In this document: piece after piece, positions 15,077 to 22,395 of the stretch
Layout of the letters: each line of letters opens with the position of its first letter
How positions within the stretch are numbered: position 1 is the stretch's first letter
DNA from: Candidatus Melainabacteria bacterium
GTDB lineage: Bacteria > Cyanobacteriota > Vampirovibrionia > Caenarcaniphilales > Caenarcanaceae
Assembly (NCBI GenBank): GCA_005110395.1
Contig: DUDU01000032.1
Location: forward strand, 1 to 39,555
Reading direction: 5' to 3'
Length of the DNA: 39,555 nucleotides
Position numbers and translations under genes: made by a program
The notes under the pieces: generated by a model
Told to the model about the DNA's origin: nothing
Database searches by the model: none
What the model saw: only the letters and a program-made list of their open reading frames with translations

Positions 15077-15979
15077 TTAATTCTGGCCTGGTAAAAACCC
15101 TTCGGAAGAAAGCATCTGCTGTGCTTCTGAACTAAGTACAAATTGCAAATATTGAGCCGTACTTACTGACTCATTGCCTTCGCGAACAATGTAATAAAGG
15201 GAGCGTGAAATAGGATAATTTCCACTTCTAATCGCTTCTTCCCCTGGACTAATTGAATTCAAGCTAAGTGCTTTGACTTTTTGATCCAAAAATCCATAAG
15301 AAATGTAACCAATAGAATCTTCAATAAGCTCAATTGAATGTTTTACCTCTGAATTAGAATTTAAAACAATGGCTGATAAATGCATTTCATAACATTTCCC
15401 ATTATTCTTATCCGTATTTTTATTTGCACACATTATTAAGTCTTCAAAAGTTGAACGTGTTCCAGATCCCGCTTCACGGTTAATTACTTGAATGGCTCTG
15501 TCATCACCACCAAGTTCTTTCCAGTTTTTGATTTGTCCTGAAAAAATTTGTCCTAATTGTTTTGTACTGAGATTACTTATTTTATTTTTGGGATTTACAA
15601 CCACCGCCAATGCATCTAAGCCAATTTCAATAATCTTTACACCTTCTTTTTCCGACTCTGATAAATTCCGAGAAGAAGCACCTATATCAACGGTTTGATT
15701 TTTTACAGAGACAATACCATTTGTTGATCCACCCCCTTGAACATTCACAATGGTGCCAGTTTTTTTTCTGAATTCCATAGCCCAATGTTCGGACAGAGGC
15801 AAAATTGTAGTTGAGCCCGATATAGTTATTTGTTTATCGATACTCGTGCTTTTCTTAGTACTCTGATTCCTATTAATCTGACAACCAGAGAGAATAGAAG
15901 AAAAAGCAATGAAAAACAAAAAGGAAATTAAATGAAATTGGCGTGAACAAAATCTAAACAAAAATAATTTTGAAGGCAT
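15077..15979 (-). CDS. pstS: Phosphate ABC transporter substrate-binding lipoprotein
   Basis: About 300 residues. A lipoprotein signal peptide ends in the lipobox LSGC, so the mature protein should be anchored through Cys on the outer face of a membrane. The binding domain starts ITISGSTTILPL; the phosphate-contacting loops GGGSTNGI and REAGSGTRSTFE are clear, with VNPKNKISNLS and IKNWKELGGDD between them. I prefer the ATG at 15979 over a GTG three codons upstream. It delivers phosphate to a PstCAB permease; a pstC lies at 25535 but no pstA or pstB is visible. It is convergent with the histidine kinase, with 26 bases between stops. Confidence 0.92.
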   Translation of the reverse strand: MPSKLFLFRFCSRQFHLISFLFFIAFSSILSGCQINRNQSTKKSTSIDKQITISGSTTILPLSEHWAMEFRKKTGTIVNVQGGGSTNGIVSVKNQTVDIGASSRNLSESEKEGVKIIEIGLDALAVVVNPKNKISNLSTKQLGQIFSGQIKNWKELGGDDRAIQVINREAGSGTRSTFEDLIMCANKNTDKNNGKCYEMHLSAIVLNSNSEVKHSIELIEDSIGYISYGFLDQKVKALSLNSISPGEEAIRSGNYPISRSLYYIVREGNESVSTAQYLQFVLSSEAQQMLSSEGFLPGQN

Positions 15980-16010
15980 AGAAAACACTTACTATATAAG
16001 GACCCATTTC

Positions 16011-16038
16011 ATTTTATCTGATTTAAATATTAAGTCGA
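16011..16038 (-). promoter_or_regulatory. Possible pstS promoter
   Basis: On the minus strand TCGACT (16033-16038), a 16-base spacer and TAAAAT (16011-16016) lie about 30 bases before the pstS ATG. No repeated Pho-box pattern was found. Confidence 0.35.
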
Positions 16039-16152
16039 ATTATTAAAGAGCTAAAAGAAAGATTTGGAAAGCTTGAGCGATTTACAAAAGCTACATCAAA
16101 TCGCCACAAAATAAAGCCTATCAACCAATGCATTTATCCCCCCAAAGAAACG

Positions 16153-18111
16153 TTAAACTGCCATGATTGCATTTACCTCTTTTGCAGCTTGACTTTCAAC
16201 TTTTGCTTCAGGATTCTCATTACTTTCTTTTTTGTTATATTCTTTCTCACGGCTCTCGATCTTTAATTTCAAAGCATCTACTCTTTTTCTAGCTTCTTCA
16301 AAATCAAAGGTTTTAGATTCAACCTTCGAAATAATATCTTGTACTTCTTCTTTGTCTAAAGTCTCTTTATCAAGCAATTCAAGAACAATTGCATCCATTA
16401 TTTCTCTTTTACCTTCAAGAATTCCTTTGACCTCAACATAAGCTGCATTAATCATTTCTTGAACCTCTTGATCAATTTTTCTGGCTACTTCTTCAGAATA
16501 ATCTCTTGAATGTCCCATTTCTCCAAGAAAGTTTTCCCGATCTTTTCCAAATGCAATCGGCCCCAATCCACTCATACCAAACTGCGTTACCATTTTGCGA
16601 GTTATTTTTGTGCACTGTTGCAAATCATTAGCCGCCCCAGTTGTAATATCACCAAAAACAATCTCCTCGGCAGCGCGTCCGCCTAAAGCTGTTTTAATTC
16701 TCGATAAAAGCATTTTCTTTGTGACATGTGAGCGATCGTCTTCAGGCAAATACCAAGTTAATCCCAAAGCCATTCCACGTGGCACAATGCTGAGCTTATG
16801 CAGAGGCATGGCATTCTCATCACCAAAAACCAATAAAGCGTGCCCAGTTTCGTGATAAGCGGTTAATTCTCTTTCTTTAAAAGGTGCCCAGAGAGCTTTT
16901 TTGGGACCAGCAATCACCTTGTCAATCGCATCATCCAAATCATCATTTTCAATTTGCTTTTTGCCTTTACCAGCTGCCACCAAAGCTGCTTCATTCATAA
17001 CATTGGCAAGTTCAGCGCCTGTAAAGCCTGGTGTGCGTTTTGCCAAAACTTTGAGATCTATTTGTGGATCTAATGGTTTACCTTCAGCATGTACATTGAG
17101 AATGGCTTCACGTCCTCTAACATCTGGATAATCAATAACAACCTGTCTATCAAAACGACCTGGTCTGGTCAAAGCACTATCTAAAACATCGGGTCTATTG
17201 GTTGCTGCAAGAATAATTACACTAGCAGCCGAAGCGCTATCAAAGCCATCCATTTCAACCAGTAATTGATTCAGTGTTTGTTCACGCTCATCATGTCCGC
17301 CCATGCTAACGCCTCTTTGGCGACCAACAGCATCAATTTCATCAACAAAGACTATGCAAGGTGCTTGTTTTCGAGCTTGTTCAAAAAGATCTCTTACACG
17401 GCTGGCACCAACGCCAACAAACATTTCAACAAAGTCAGAACCAGAAATCGTAAAAAAAGGAACTCCCGCTTCACCAGCAATTGCCTTAGCTAGCAATGTT
17501 TTTCCAGTTCCAGGAGGTCCAACTAAAAGAACACCTTTAGGGATTTTGGCGCCTAAAGCTCTAAATCTATCTCCATCTTTCAGAAATTCTACAACTTCTT
17601 GCAATTCCCTCTTTGCTTCATCTACACCAGCAACATTCGCAAAAGTGATTTTGATTTTTTGTTCACCTAAAAGCTTTGCTTTACTCTTAATAAAATTAAA
17701 AACCTGTCCTCCACCTGATTGCAAGCCTCTGAGCATGAAGAATAAGAAGGGCAAAAGCAAAAGGGCTGGTAATAAATTAGTTATGAGAAAAAAGAAATAT
17801 TCAGATTTGGAATCCTTGAATGAGGTCTCAATACCTGCTTTATTGAGTTTATCGGCAAAAGAATTTTGACCTGTTAAGTCTTTTGAGAGTTTTGCAAATT
17901 TTTGATCGCCGTTTACCAAGAAAAGTGAAACTCGTCCACCACCATCTTCGATATAAGCTTTTTTTACACTTTTAGGCTTTTGCTCGATGATTTTATTGAG
18001 TGCACTATAAGTAATTTCTTTGTTTTCTTTTTTCGATCCTAGGGAAACCGCAAAGACACTGACTAAAACGAGAAGTAGAATTATTGGTAAATTTGATCTA
18101 AAAGTTTTCAT
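16153..18111 (-). CDS. ftsH: ATP-dependent zinc metalloprotease FtsH
   Basis: A 652-residue membrane AAA+ protease. Transmembrane helix 1 is at about 8-24, the extracytoplasmic domain at 25-103, and helix 2 at 104-128. The AAA module has Walker A GPPGTGKT (198-205), the pore loop MFVG (230-233), Walker B IVFVDEID (253-260) and the second region of homology [18 protein letters not shown] (304-321). The peptidase site is HETGH (420-424), with the third zinc ligand expected in the following [10 protein letters not shown] region. It degrades unassembled membrane proteins and short-lived regulators, such as LpxC in Escherichia coli; an lpxC lies in this window. A lysine/glutamate-rich tail closes the protein. 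Confidence 0.97.
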   Translation of the reverse strand: MKTFRSNLPIILLLVLVSVFAVSLGSKKENKEITYSALNKIIEQKPKSVKKAYIEDGGGRVSLFLVNGDQKFAKLSKDLTGQNSFADKLNKAGIETSFKDSKSEYFFFLITNLLPALLLLPFLFFMLRGLQSGGGQVFNFIKSKAKLLGEQKIKITFANVAGVDEAKRELQEVVEFLKDGDRFRALGAKIPKGVLLVGPPGTGKTLLAKAIAGEAGVPFFTISGSDFVEMFVGVGASRVRDLFEQARKQAPCIVFVDEIDAVGRQRGVSMGGHDEREQTLNQLLVEMDGFDSASAASVIILAATNRPDVLDSALTRPGRFDRQVVIDYPDVRGREAILNVHAEGKPLDPQIDLKVLAKRTPGFTGAELANVMNEAALVAAGKGKKQIENDDLDDAIDKVIAGPKKALWAPFKERELTAYHETGHALLVFGDENAMPLHKLSIVPRGMALGLTWYLPEDDRSHVTKKMLLSRIKTALGGRAAEEIVFGDITTGAANDLQQCTKITRKMVTQFGMSGLGPIAFGKDRENFLGEMGHSRDYSEEVARKIDQEVQEMINAAYVEVKGILEGKREIMDAIVLELLDKETLDKEEVQDIISKVESKTFDFEEARKRVDALKLKIESREKEYNKKESNENPEAKVESQAAKEVNAIMAV

Positions 18112-18297
18112 TGATAGTTTTGGTCTCTATTTTATTCTTAAATTGTTTACTCTAAGTTATTTGGTTTTCTTTGCTGATGACTCTTTCATTGAGGCATATT
18201 AAATGACTAAGTGATTTTATTAAGTGATCGACTATGCGATTATCTCCCAAAATCACAAATTTGATTGTTAGAACAAATCATAACCGCTTAACTAAAT

Positions 18298-19134
18298 TTA
18301 CGATAACTCAATTAAGGCCTTCTCCAATTCATCAGCTTTGGGAGACACTCCATGCCATTTCACTTGGTCTTCCATAAATGAAACGCCTTTACCTTTAATC
18401 GTGTTTGCAATTATCACAAACGGTTTATCAAGTTTTTCTCTTTGCCAGCTTTTTTGAATTGCCTTTTTTATTTCAGAGATATTATGTCCATCAATGATTT
18501 CAACTGTCCAACCAAAAGCAATAAATTTATCAGCTAATGGTTCTAAAGCCATTGTTTGTTCTGTCCACCCATCAAGCTGAATGCGGTTACGATCTACGAT
18601 AGCTGTCAAATTCCCAATTTTATAATGAGCGGCTGTCATAGCAGCTTCCCAGCACTGCCCCTCTTGCAGCTCTCCATCACTCATTAGAGCGTATACATGG
18701 CTGTCAGAATTATCTAGTCTCAATCCTAGTGCTATTCCATTTGCGACCGACAATCCATGTCCTAATGAACCAGTTGAAACTTCTACCCCTGGAACCTTTA
18801 GCCTATCAATATGTCCTTGAAATTTAGAATTAATTTTTCGAAATGTACTAATGAATTCTTCAGTATCAAAGTAACCAGCGAGCCCCAGAGTGGCATATAT
18901 TGCTGGCGAAGCATGTCCTTTACTTATGACTACTCTGTCTCGCTCTTTCGAGAAAGGACTTTGTGGGTCATGTTTGAGAAGGTCAAAATACAAAACACTT
19001 AGAATATCAGCTAGTGATAATGAGCCTCCAGGATGGCCAGAATTGGCATTGTTAATTGCCTTAAGAGCATTTTTTCTAATCTCTTGGGCAAGTTGATGGA
19101 GTTTTTCGGCGGGTAGATCTTTCATGTAATTCAT
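18298..19134 (-). CDS. Transketolase, N-terminal (ThDP-binding) subunit
   Basis: A 278-residue half-transketolase. SGHPGGSLSLADILSVLYF (32-50), VISKGHASPAIYA (69-81), GSLGHGLSVANGIALG and SDGELQEGQCWEAA (the GDG-type ThDP/Mg site) are followed by DRNRIQLDG and ANTIKGKGVSFME. Split transketolases carry this half and a separate 300-residue C-terminal half. The partner is not in the window; the next gene upstream is unrelated. It moves two-carbon units in the pentose phosphate pathway. The ATG at 19134 could be replaced by one three codons later. Confidence 0.9.
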   Translation of the reverse strand: MNYMKDLPAEKLHQLAQEIRKNALKAINNANSGHPGGSLSLADILSVLYFDLLKHDPQSPFSKERDRVVISKGHASPAIYATLGLAGYFDTEEFISTFRKINSKFQGHIDRLKVPGVEVSTGSLGHGLSVANGIALGLRLDNSDSHVYALMSDGELQEGQCWEAAMTAAHYKIGNLTAIVDRNRIQLDGWTEQTMALEPLADKFIAFGWTVEIIDGHNISEIKKAIQKSWQREKLDKPFVIIANTIKGKGVSFMEDQVKWHGVSPKADELEKALIELS

Positions 19135-19302
19135 TAAAAGTGAGAAAAATTGAATTTGTCTGAAATATAGTTTTTCCCTATTTCTAAAACAAATCTAGAA
19201 TTTACTATTTTACGTGATTCAGAATTTGCTTAAAGCAAAAATATTATTCTTTACAAATAATCTACAAAGACACAATTTTCATTTAAATCAATGGCCTATT
19301 GT

Positions 19303-20847
19303 TTATATTTCAGGAGCAGAATTTGGTTTTTTGGGATTAACTTTCTTTTTGTAGGATTCTCTGATACGACGAATAACATCATCAACTTCAGACTGAGAAA
19401 CAACTCCAGAAGAAGATTCGGCTGACAAAATACCAAATTGTTTTTGTTTTACTAATTTATTACTCTTAACAATAAGACTTTCTCCTTCTCTTGTAACCCA
19501 ATCTCTGAGAGCCCAAGAAGGACGGGAATTATCATCTTCATCTTTTACTATTGTATTTGAGGCACCAGCTGATGCGATTTTGTGAACAATGTTGAGCGAA
19601 GAATGATTTTGTGAATTGCCAGAAGAGCTACCGAGGGAATTATTCTTAGTTTTATCTTCTGGGCTGATGTTTGATGAATTTGAAGCGGAAGCCCAGAGTC
19701 CTGCTAAGCTAGTTCCAGGCAGAGAAGTGCTAAGCGGTTTTTTCGGCTTCAATGGTTCTCTTTTCATTATTCTTGCAGACGGTGATGGTAGTTTAAAAGT
19801 CATCATGTCAGCCGCGGTTCTCACTTTAGGGGGTCTGCCAGGACGCCTTTTTGCTACCACTGGAGAAAGCAAATCGTCCAAATCATCATCGAGAGACAAT
19901 GTATCATCAGAATCATCCTCAATTCCGCCTTCTAATCCTTCTTCTCTCGCACTAGGTTCGTTTTTTTTACGTCCTCTTTTTTTCAGAATCTTCATTTCAG
20001 CGCCTTCAACTTTGGGCTTAGGTTTTCTACCTCTTTTTTTTGGAATCTTTGTCTCAAGTGAGTCATTTGCCTCAGGATCAAATGAGGATTCAAGTGACTC
20101 TGAAGGCAAAGCAACAGACTGATTTAAATTATTATCTTTATTTTTTTTGAATTTAACCTCTTTGATCTTTTTATCTACTTTTGTTTCAACAGCTTTTACT
20201 TCTTTTACGGCTTGCTCAGTTTTGATTTGTGGCTCTACTTTCTTCTCTAACTTTTTTTCTTGCTCTTTGGTCTTTTTATAAGTCTCTTTAACAGCTAATT
20301 CTTTCTTTGTATCTTTCCCCTTTAACGAAGAAGTGGGGGAAGAAATGTCTTTAGCTTGATCTTTTGAAGATTTTCCCGCAACGTCAGGCTTACTTATTTT
20401 CTTCGATACTTCTATTGGTTTTTCTTTTGTTTTTGGTAAAGTAATTTTTGAGGGCGGCTTAGCTTTTTGATCAGTTTTTTTGATAATTGTCTCGGCAATC
20501 TTAGTTGTATTTTTTGTGCTGCTTGATTTACTTTCAGACTGACTTGCTACAGATTTTTTTATTTCGTTTTTCTTTGTTTCAGCTTTTTTCACAGGTTTTG
20601 TTTGGTTGATTTGTGGCTTAGAAATTTCTTTGGCAGAAGATTTTGCAGATGAAGGTTTTGCTGGAGATTTTGTAGCTATTGATTTACTTGGCGAAGCTTT
20701 AGAAGAACTTTGATTTATTTGAGCCTTTGACTCACTATTTAGTAATGGAGCTTTCTTATTTGACTTATTGTCTTCTTTAAGCCTTGAAGCTGCAACACCT
20801 TTCTTCAAATCCTTTTTTGCGGCAGCTGGTTTTTTATTTTTATCCAA
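19303..20847 (-). CDS. Lysine-rich low-complexity protein with AT-hook motifs
   Basis: 514 residues, not assigned to a family. Residues 1 to about 250 are a Lys/Ser/Ala/Pro-rich tract similar in composition to histone H1 tails. Three AT-hook-like blocks follow: KKRGRKPKPK (about 269-278), KKRGRKK (about 288-294) and RRPGRPPK (about 337-344), separated by an acidic stretch with DDSDDTLSLDDDLDDLL. The last 100 residues are less biased and may fold (RPSWALRDWVTREGESLIVK). It probably binds AT-rich DNA as a nucleoid or regulatory protein. Translation begins at TTG (20847), since an in-frame TAG lies three codons upstream, with TTAGGT as the ribosome binding site. It stands alone on its strand. 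Confidence 0.75.
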   Translation of the reverse strand: MDKNKKPAAAKKDLKKGVAASRLKEDNKSNKKAPLLNSESKAQINQSSSKASPSKSIATKSPAKPSSAKSSAKEISKPQINQTKPVKKAETKKNEIKKSVASQSESKSSSTKNTTKIAETIIKKTDQKAKPPSKITLPKTKEKPIEVSKKISKPDVAGKSSKDQAKDISSPTSSLKGKDTKKELAVKETYKKTKEQEKKLEKKVEPQIKTEQAVKEVKAVETKVDKKIKEVKFKKNKDNNLNQSVALPSESLESSFDPEANDSLETKIPKKRGRKPKPKVEGAEMKILKKRGRKKNEPSAREEGLEGGIEDDSDDTLSLDDDLDDLLSPVVAKRRPGRPPKVRTAADMMTFKLPSPSARIMKREPLKPKKPLSTSLPGTSLAGLWASASNSSNISPEDKTKNNSLGSSSGNSQNHSSLNIVHKIASAGASNTIVKDEDDNSRPSWALRDWVTREGESLIVKSNKLVKQKQFGILSAESSSGVVSQSEVDDVIRRIRESYKKKVNPKKPNSAPEI

Positions 20848-21070
20848 TTCGGAAACCTAACAATCTGTGACTTAAGTTTTGGAAGCAGTATTTTAAGGGC
20901 AACAGAAACTTAAACAAATAATCAAAGTTTCTATTGAAAATTTGCAATAACTTTGATTGTATTTTGCCAAAAATAAACTGAATATTAATTTTAACCTAGA
21001 AGAAGCTTAGCAAGCAATACTCCTTGAGAATTTTTTAGAGAAAATTTGTTATTAGAACTTAAGTATGAGT

Positions 21071-21076
21071 TATAAT
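21071..21076 (+). promoter_or_regulatory. -10 box of tRNA-Ala
   Basis: A perfect TATAAT lies 28 bases before the tRNA. The -35 region is poorer: TTGTTA with a 19-base spacer is the closest match. Confidence 0.45.
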
Positions 21077-21104
21077 TCTCAATTCAAACTGAATTAGTTC
21101 ATTT

Positions 21105-21177
21105 GGGGGCATAGCACAGTTGGTAGCGCGTCTGCTTTGCAAGCAGAAGGTCAGGGGTTCGAATCCCCTTGCCTCCA
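21105..21177 (+). tRNA. tRNA-Ala (anticodon UGC)
   Basis: 73 bases. The acceptor stem GGGGGCA pairs with TGCCTCC (one G-U), with discriminator A. The D arm contains AGTTGGTAGC. The anticodon stem TCTGC/GCAGA encloses TTTGCAA with TGC at 21138-21140. The T arm is GGGGTTCGAATCCCC. CCA is not encoded. It stands alone rather than inside an rRNA operon. Confidence 0.97.
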
Positions 21178-21374
21178 CATTTTTATCAGTTTTTGCTCGG
21201 TTTACAAGTTTTCAAACTTTAGATTTAAAGAGATCTCTGTAAAATCATATTTAGCTTTTTGATTTAACAATTTTTTCGGTATGTTAAAACGCCCTTCTGA
21301 AAGTTCTCTTACATTCAAGTTTCAAAAGATTTCTAGAATTATTGATTTGCTTGAAATCTTAGTTTTCAGAAATT

Positions 21375-21767
21375 TCAAGAAGTAGTTGATATTGAGTTTT
21401 TTGTGAGAATAAATCCTAAAAATGTCATCAAGATGCAGAGAATGATACTCAGGAGAATATTCATTAAAGCCTGAAAATAATTGCCATTGCGAATTAAAGA
21501 TAGTGTTTCATTGCTAAAAGTCGAAAAAGTACTAAAGCCACCACAAAAACCAACTGCCAAAAGAAGCCAAATGCTTTTGTGAAAGGAATTATTCAAATCA
21601 AGAAACCCAACAAGTATGCCCAATATCAAACTTGCTAAAACATTGGACAAAAGAGTCCCCAACGGAATAGCTGTGATCAATGCTTTATTTAAAACCTGTG
21701 ACAAAAGATAGCGAACTATGCTTCCTGAGCCGCCACCAAGAAAAACGAGCAAAATTTCTTTAAACAT
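21375..21767 (-). CDS. crcB: Fluoride ion channel CrcB/FluC
   Basis: A 130-residue four-helix membrane protein of the CrcB/FluC family, which forms dual-topology dimers that export fluoride. GGGSGSIVRYLLS near residue 11 holds the conserved GxxGAxxRY-type motif. GTLLSNVLASLILG carries the helix-2 Asn, and GFCGGFSTFSTFSNE is the signature break in helix 3, with the two Phe that line the pore. Length is typical. No fluoride riboswitch consensus is found in the roughly 70 bases upstream. Confidence 0.93.
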   Translation of the reverse strand: MFKEILLVFLGGGSGSIVRYLLSQVLNKALITAIPLGTLLSNVLASLILGILVGFLDLNNSFHKSIWLLLAVGFCGGFSTFSTFSNETLSLIRNGNYFQALMNILLSIILCILMTFLGFILTKNSISTTS

Positions 21768-21839
21768 TTTTGGTTAGAGAATTTAGTTTGGATGAGTTTA
21801 CCTGAATGATGCTGTGAAACTATTCATAAATTTCATAAG

Positions 21840-22316
21840 TTAACCCCGAATCAAGCCTTTTTCTCGAAGATAATTTAAACGCAGCGGCGATTTGTCCTTA
21901 TTCAAGAATTTCTGCGCGAGAGTCTCGCAAATGAAAATTTCATGATCGAGGGAATCAACTGAATTTATGACCTTGCCTTGAATATAACCAATTGAATCTG
22001 AAAGATATGGACAACCTCTATGATCCAACTCATATTTTAAAAATTTGAATTTATCAATATTCCTGCCGCTTTTTCTTCCCAGCTTATTAATTAGCAAAAC
22101 TTGATCTTCTGCAAGAAAATTTACATTTAGAATACGACTTTGTTTAACAAGTTCAATTGTGAAATCTTGCTTATCCAAAGCAATTAAAAAACATTTACCT
22201 TTCATTGCACTCTGCATAACCCAACTGGCAATATTGGCATTCATTTTCCCATCGCAAACAGTCGTTATTGAATGAATCTCATAATTTTTTAATTTGAATA
22301 ATGATTTCCCAGACAT
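21840..22316 (-). CDS. Flavin reductase-like (FMN-binding) protein
   Basis: The frame is open from 22430, but the family homology begins with MSGKSLFKLKNYEIHSITTV, so the ATG at 22316 is the likely start (158 residues). The pattern 'hYxhxxhTTxxDGKMNANIASWVMQ', followed by FLIALDKQDFT, matches the flavin reductase-like split-barrel domain. GCPYLSDSIGYIQGKVINSV near the end is the usual last part, where the domain ends in 'DH-hhh-G-V'. It probably binds FMN; the partner enzyme is unknown. With this start it leaves an 80-base divergent gap to the SbcC-like gene. No strong ribosome binding site is seen. Confidence 0.68.
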   Translation of the reverse strand: MSGKSLFKLKNYEIHSITTVCDGKMNANIASWVMQSAMKGKCFLIALDKQDFTIELVKQSRILNVNFLAEDQVLLINKLGRKSGRNIDKFKFLKYELDHRGCPYLSDSIGYIQGKVINSVDSLDHEIFICETLAQKFLNKDKSPLRLNYLREKGLIRG

Positions 22317-22395
22317 TGAAGCTACAAATAGAATTAAACAAAATTCTTTTTTAATTATTATTCTTTTCAAGTAAATAGATTCAACTTGTTTTCCC

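Noticed and set aside
16077..16104. Inverted repeat GCGATTT...AAATCGC after ftsH as a terminator
   Set aside because: 7-bp stem with a 14-base loop and no T-run on either strand.
17303..17869. 188-codon plus-strand ORF opposite ftsH
   Set aside because: Shadow of the highly conserved AAA domain on the other strand.
19616..20122. 168-codon plus-strand ORF opposite the AT-hook gene
   Set aside because: Mirror of a biased lysine/serine-rich gene; its composition follows from the opposite strand.
21768..21840. Fluoride riboswitch before crcB
   Set aside because: The short upstream region lacks the conserved GG-AUGGUGUUCGCC-type start and the later CUGAUG element.
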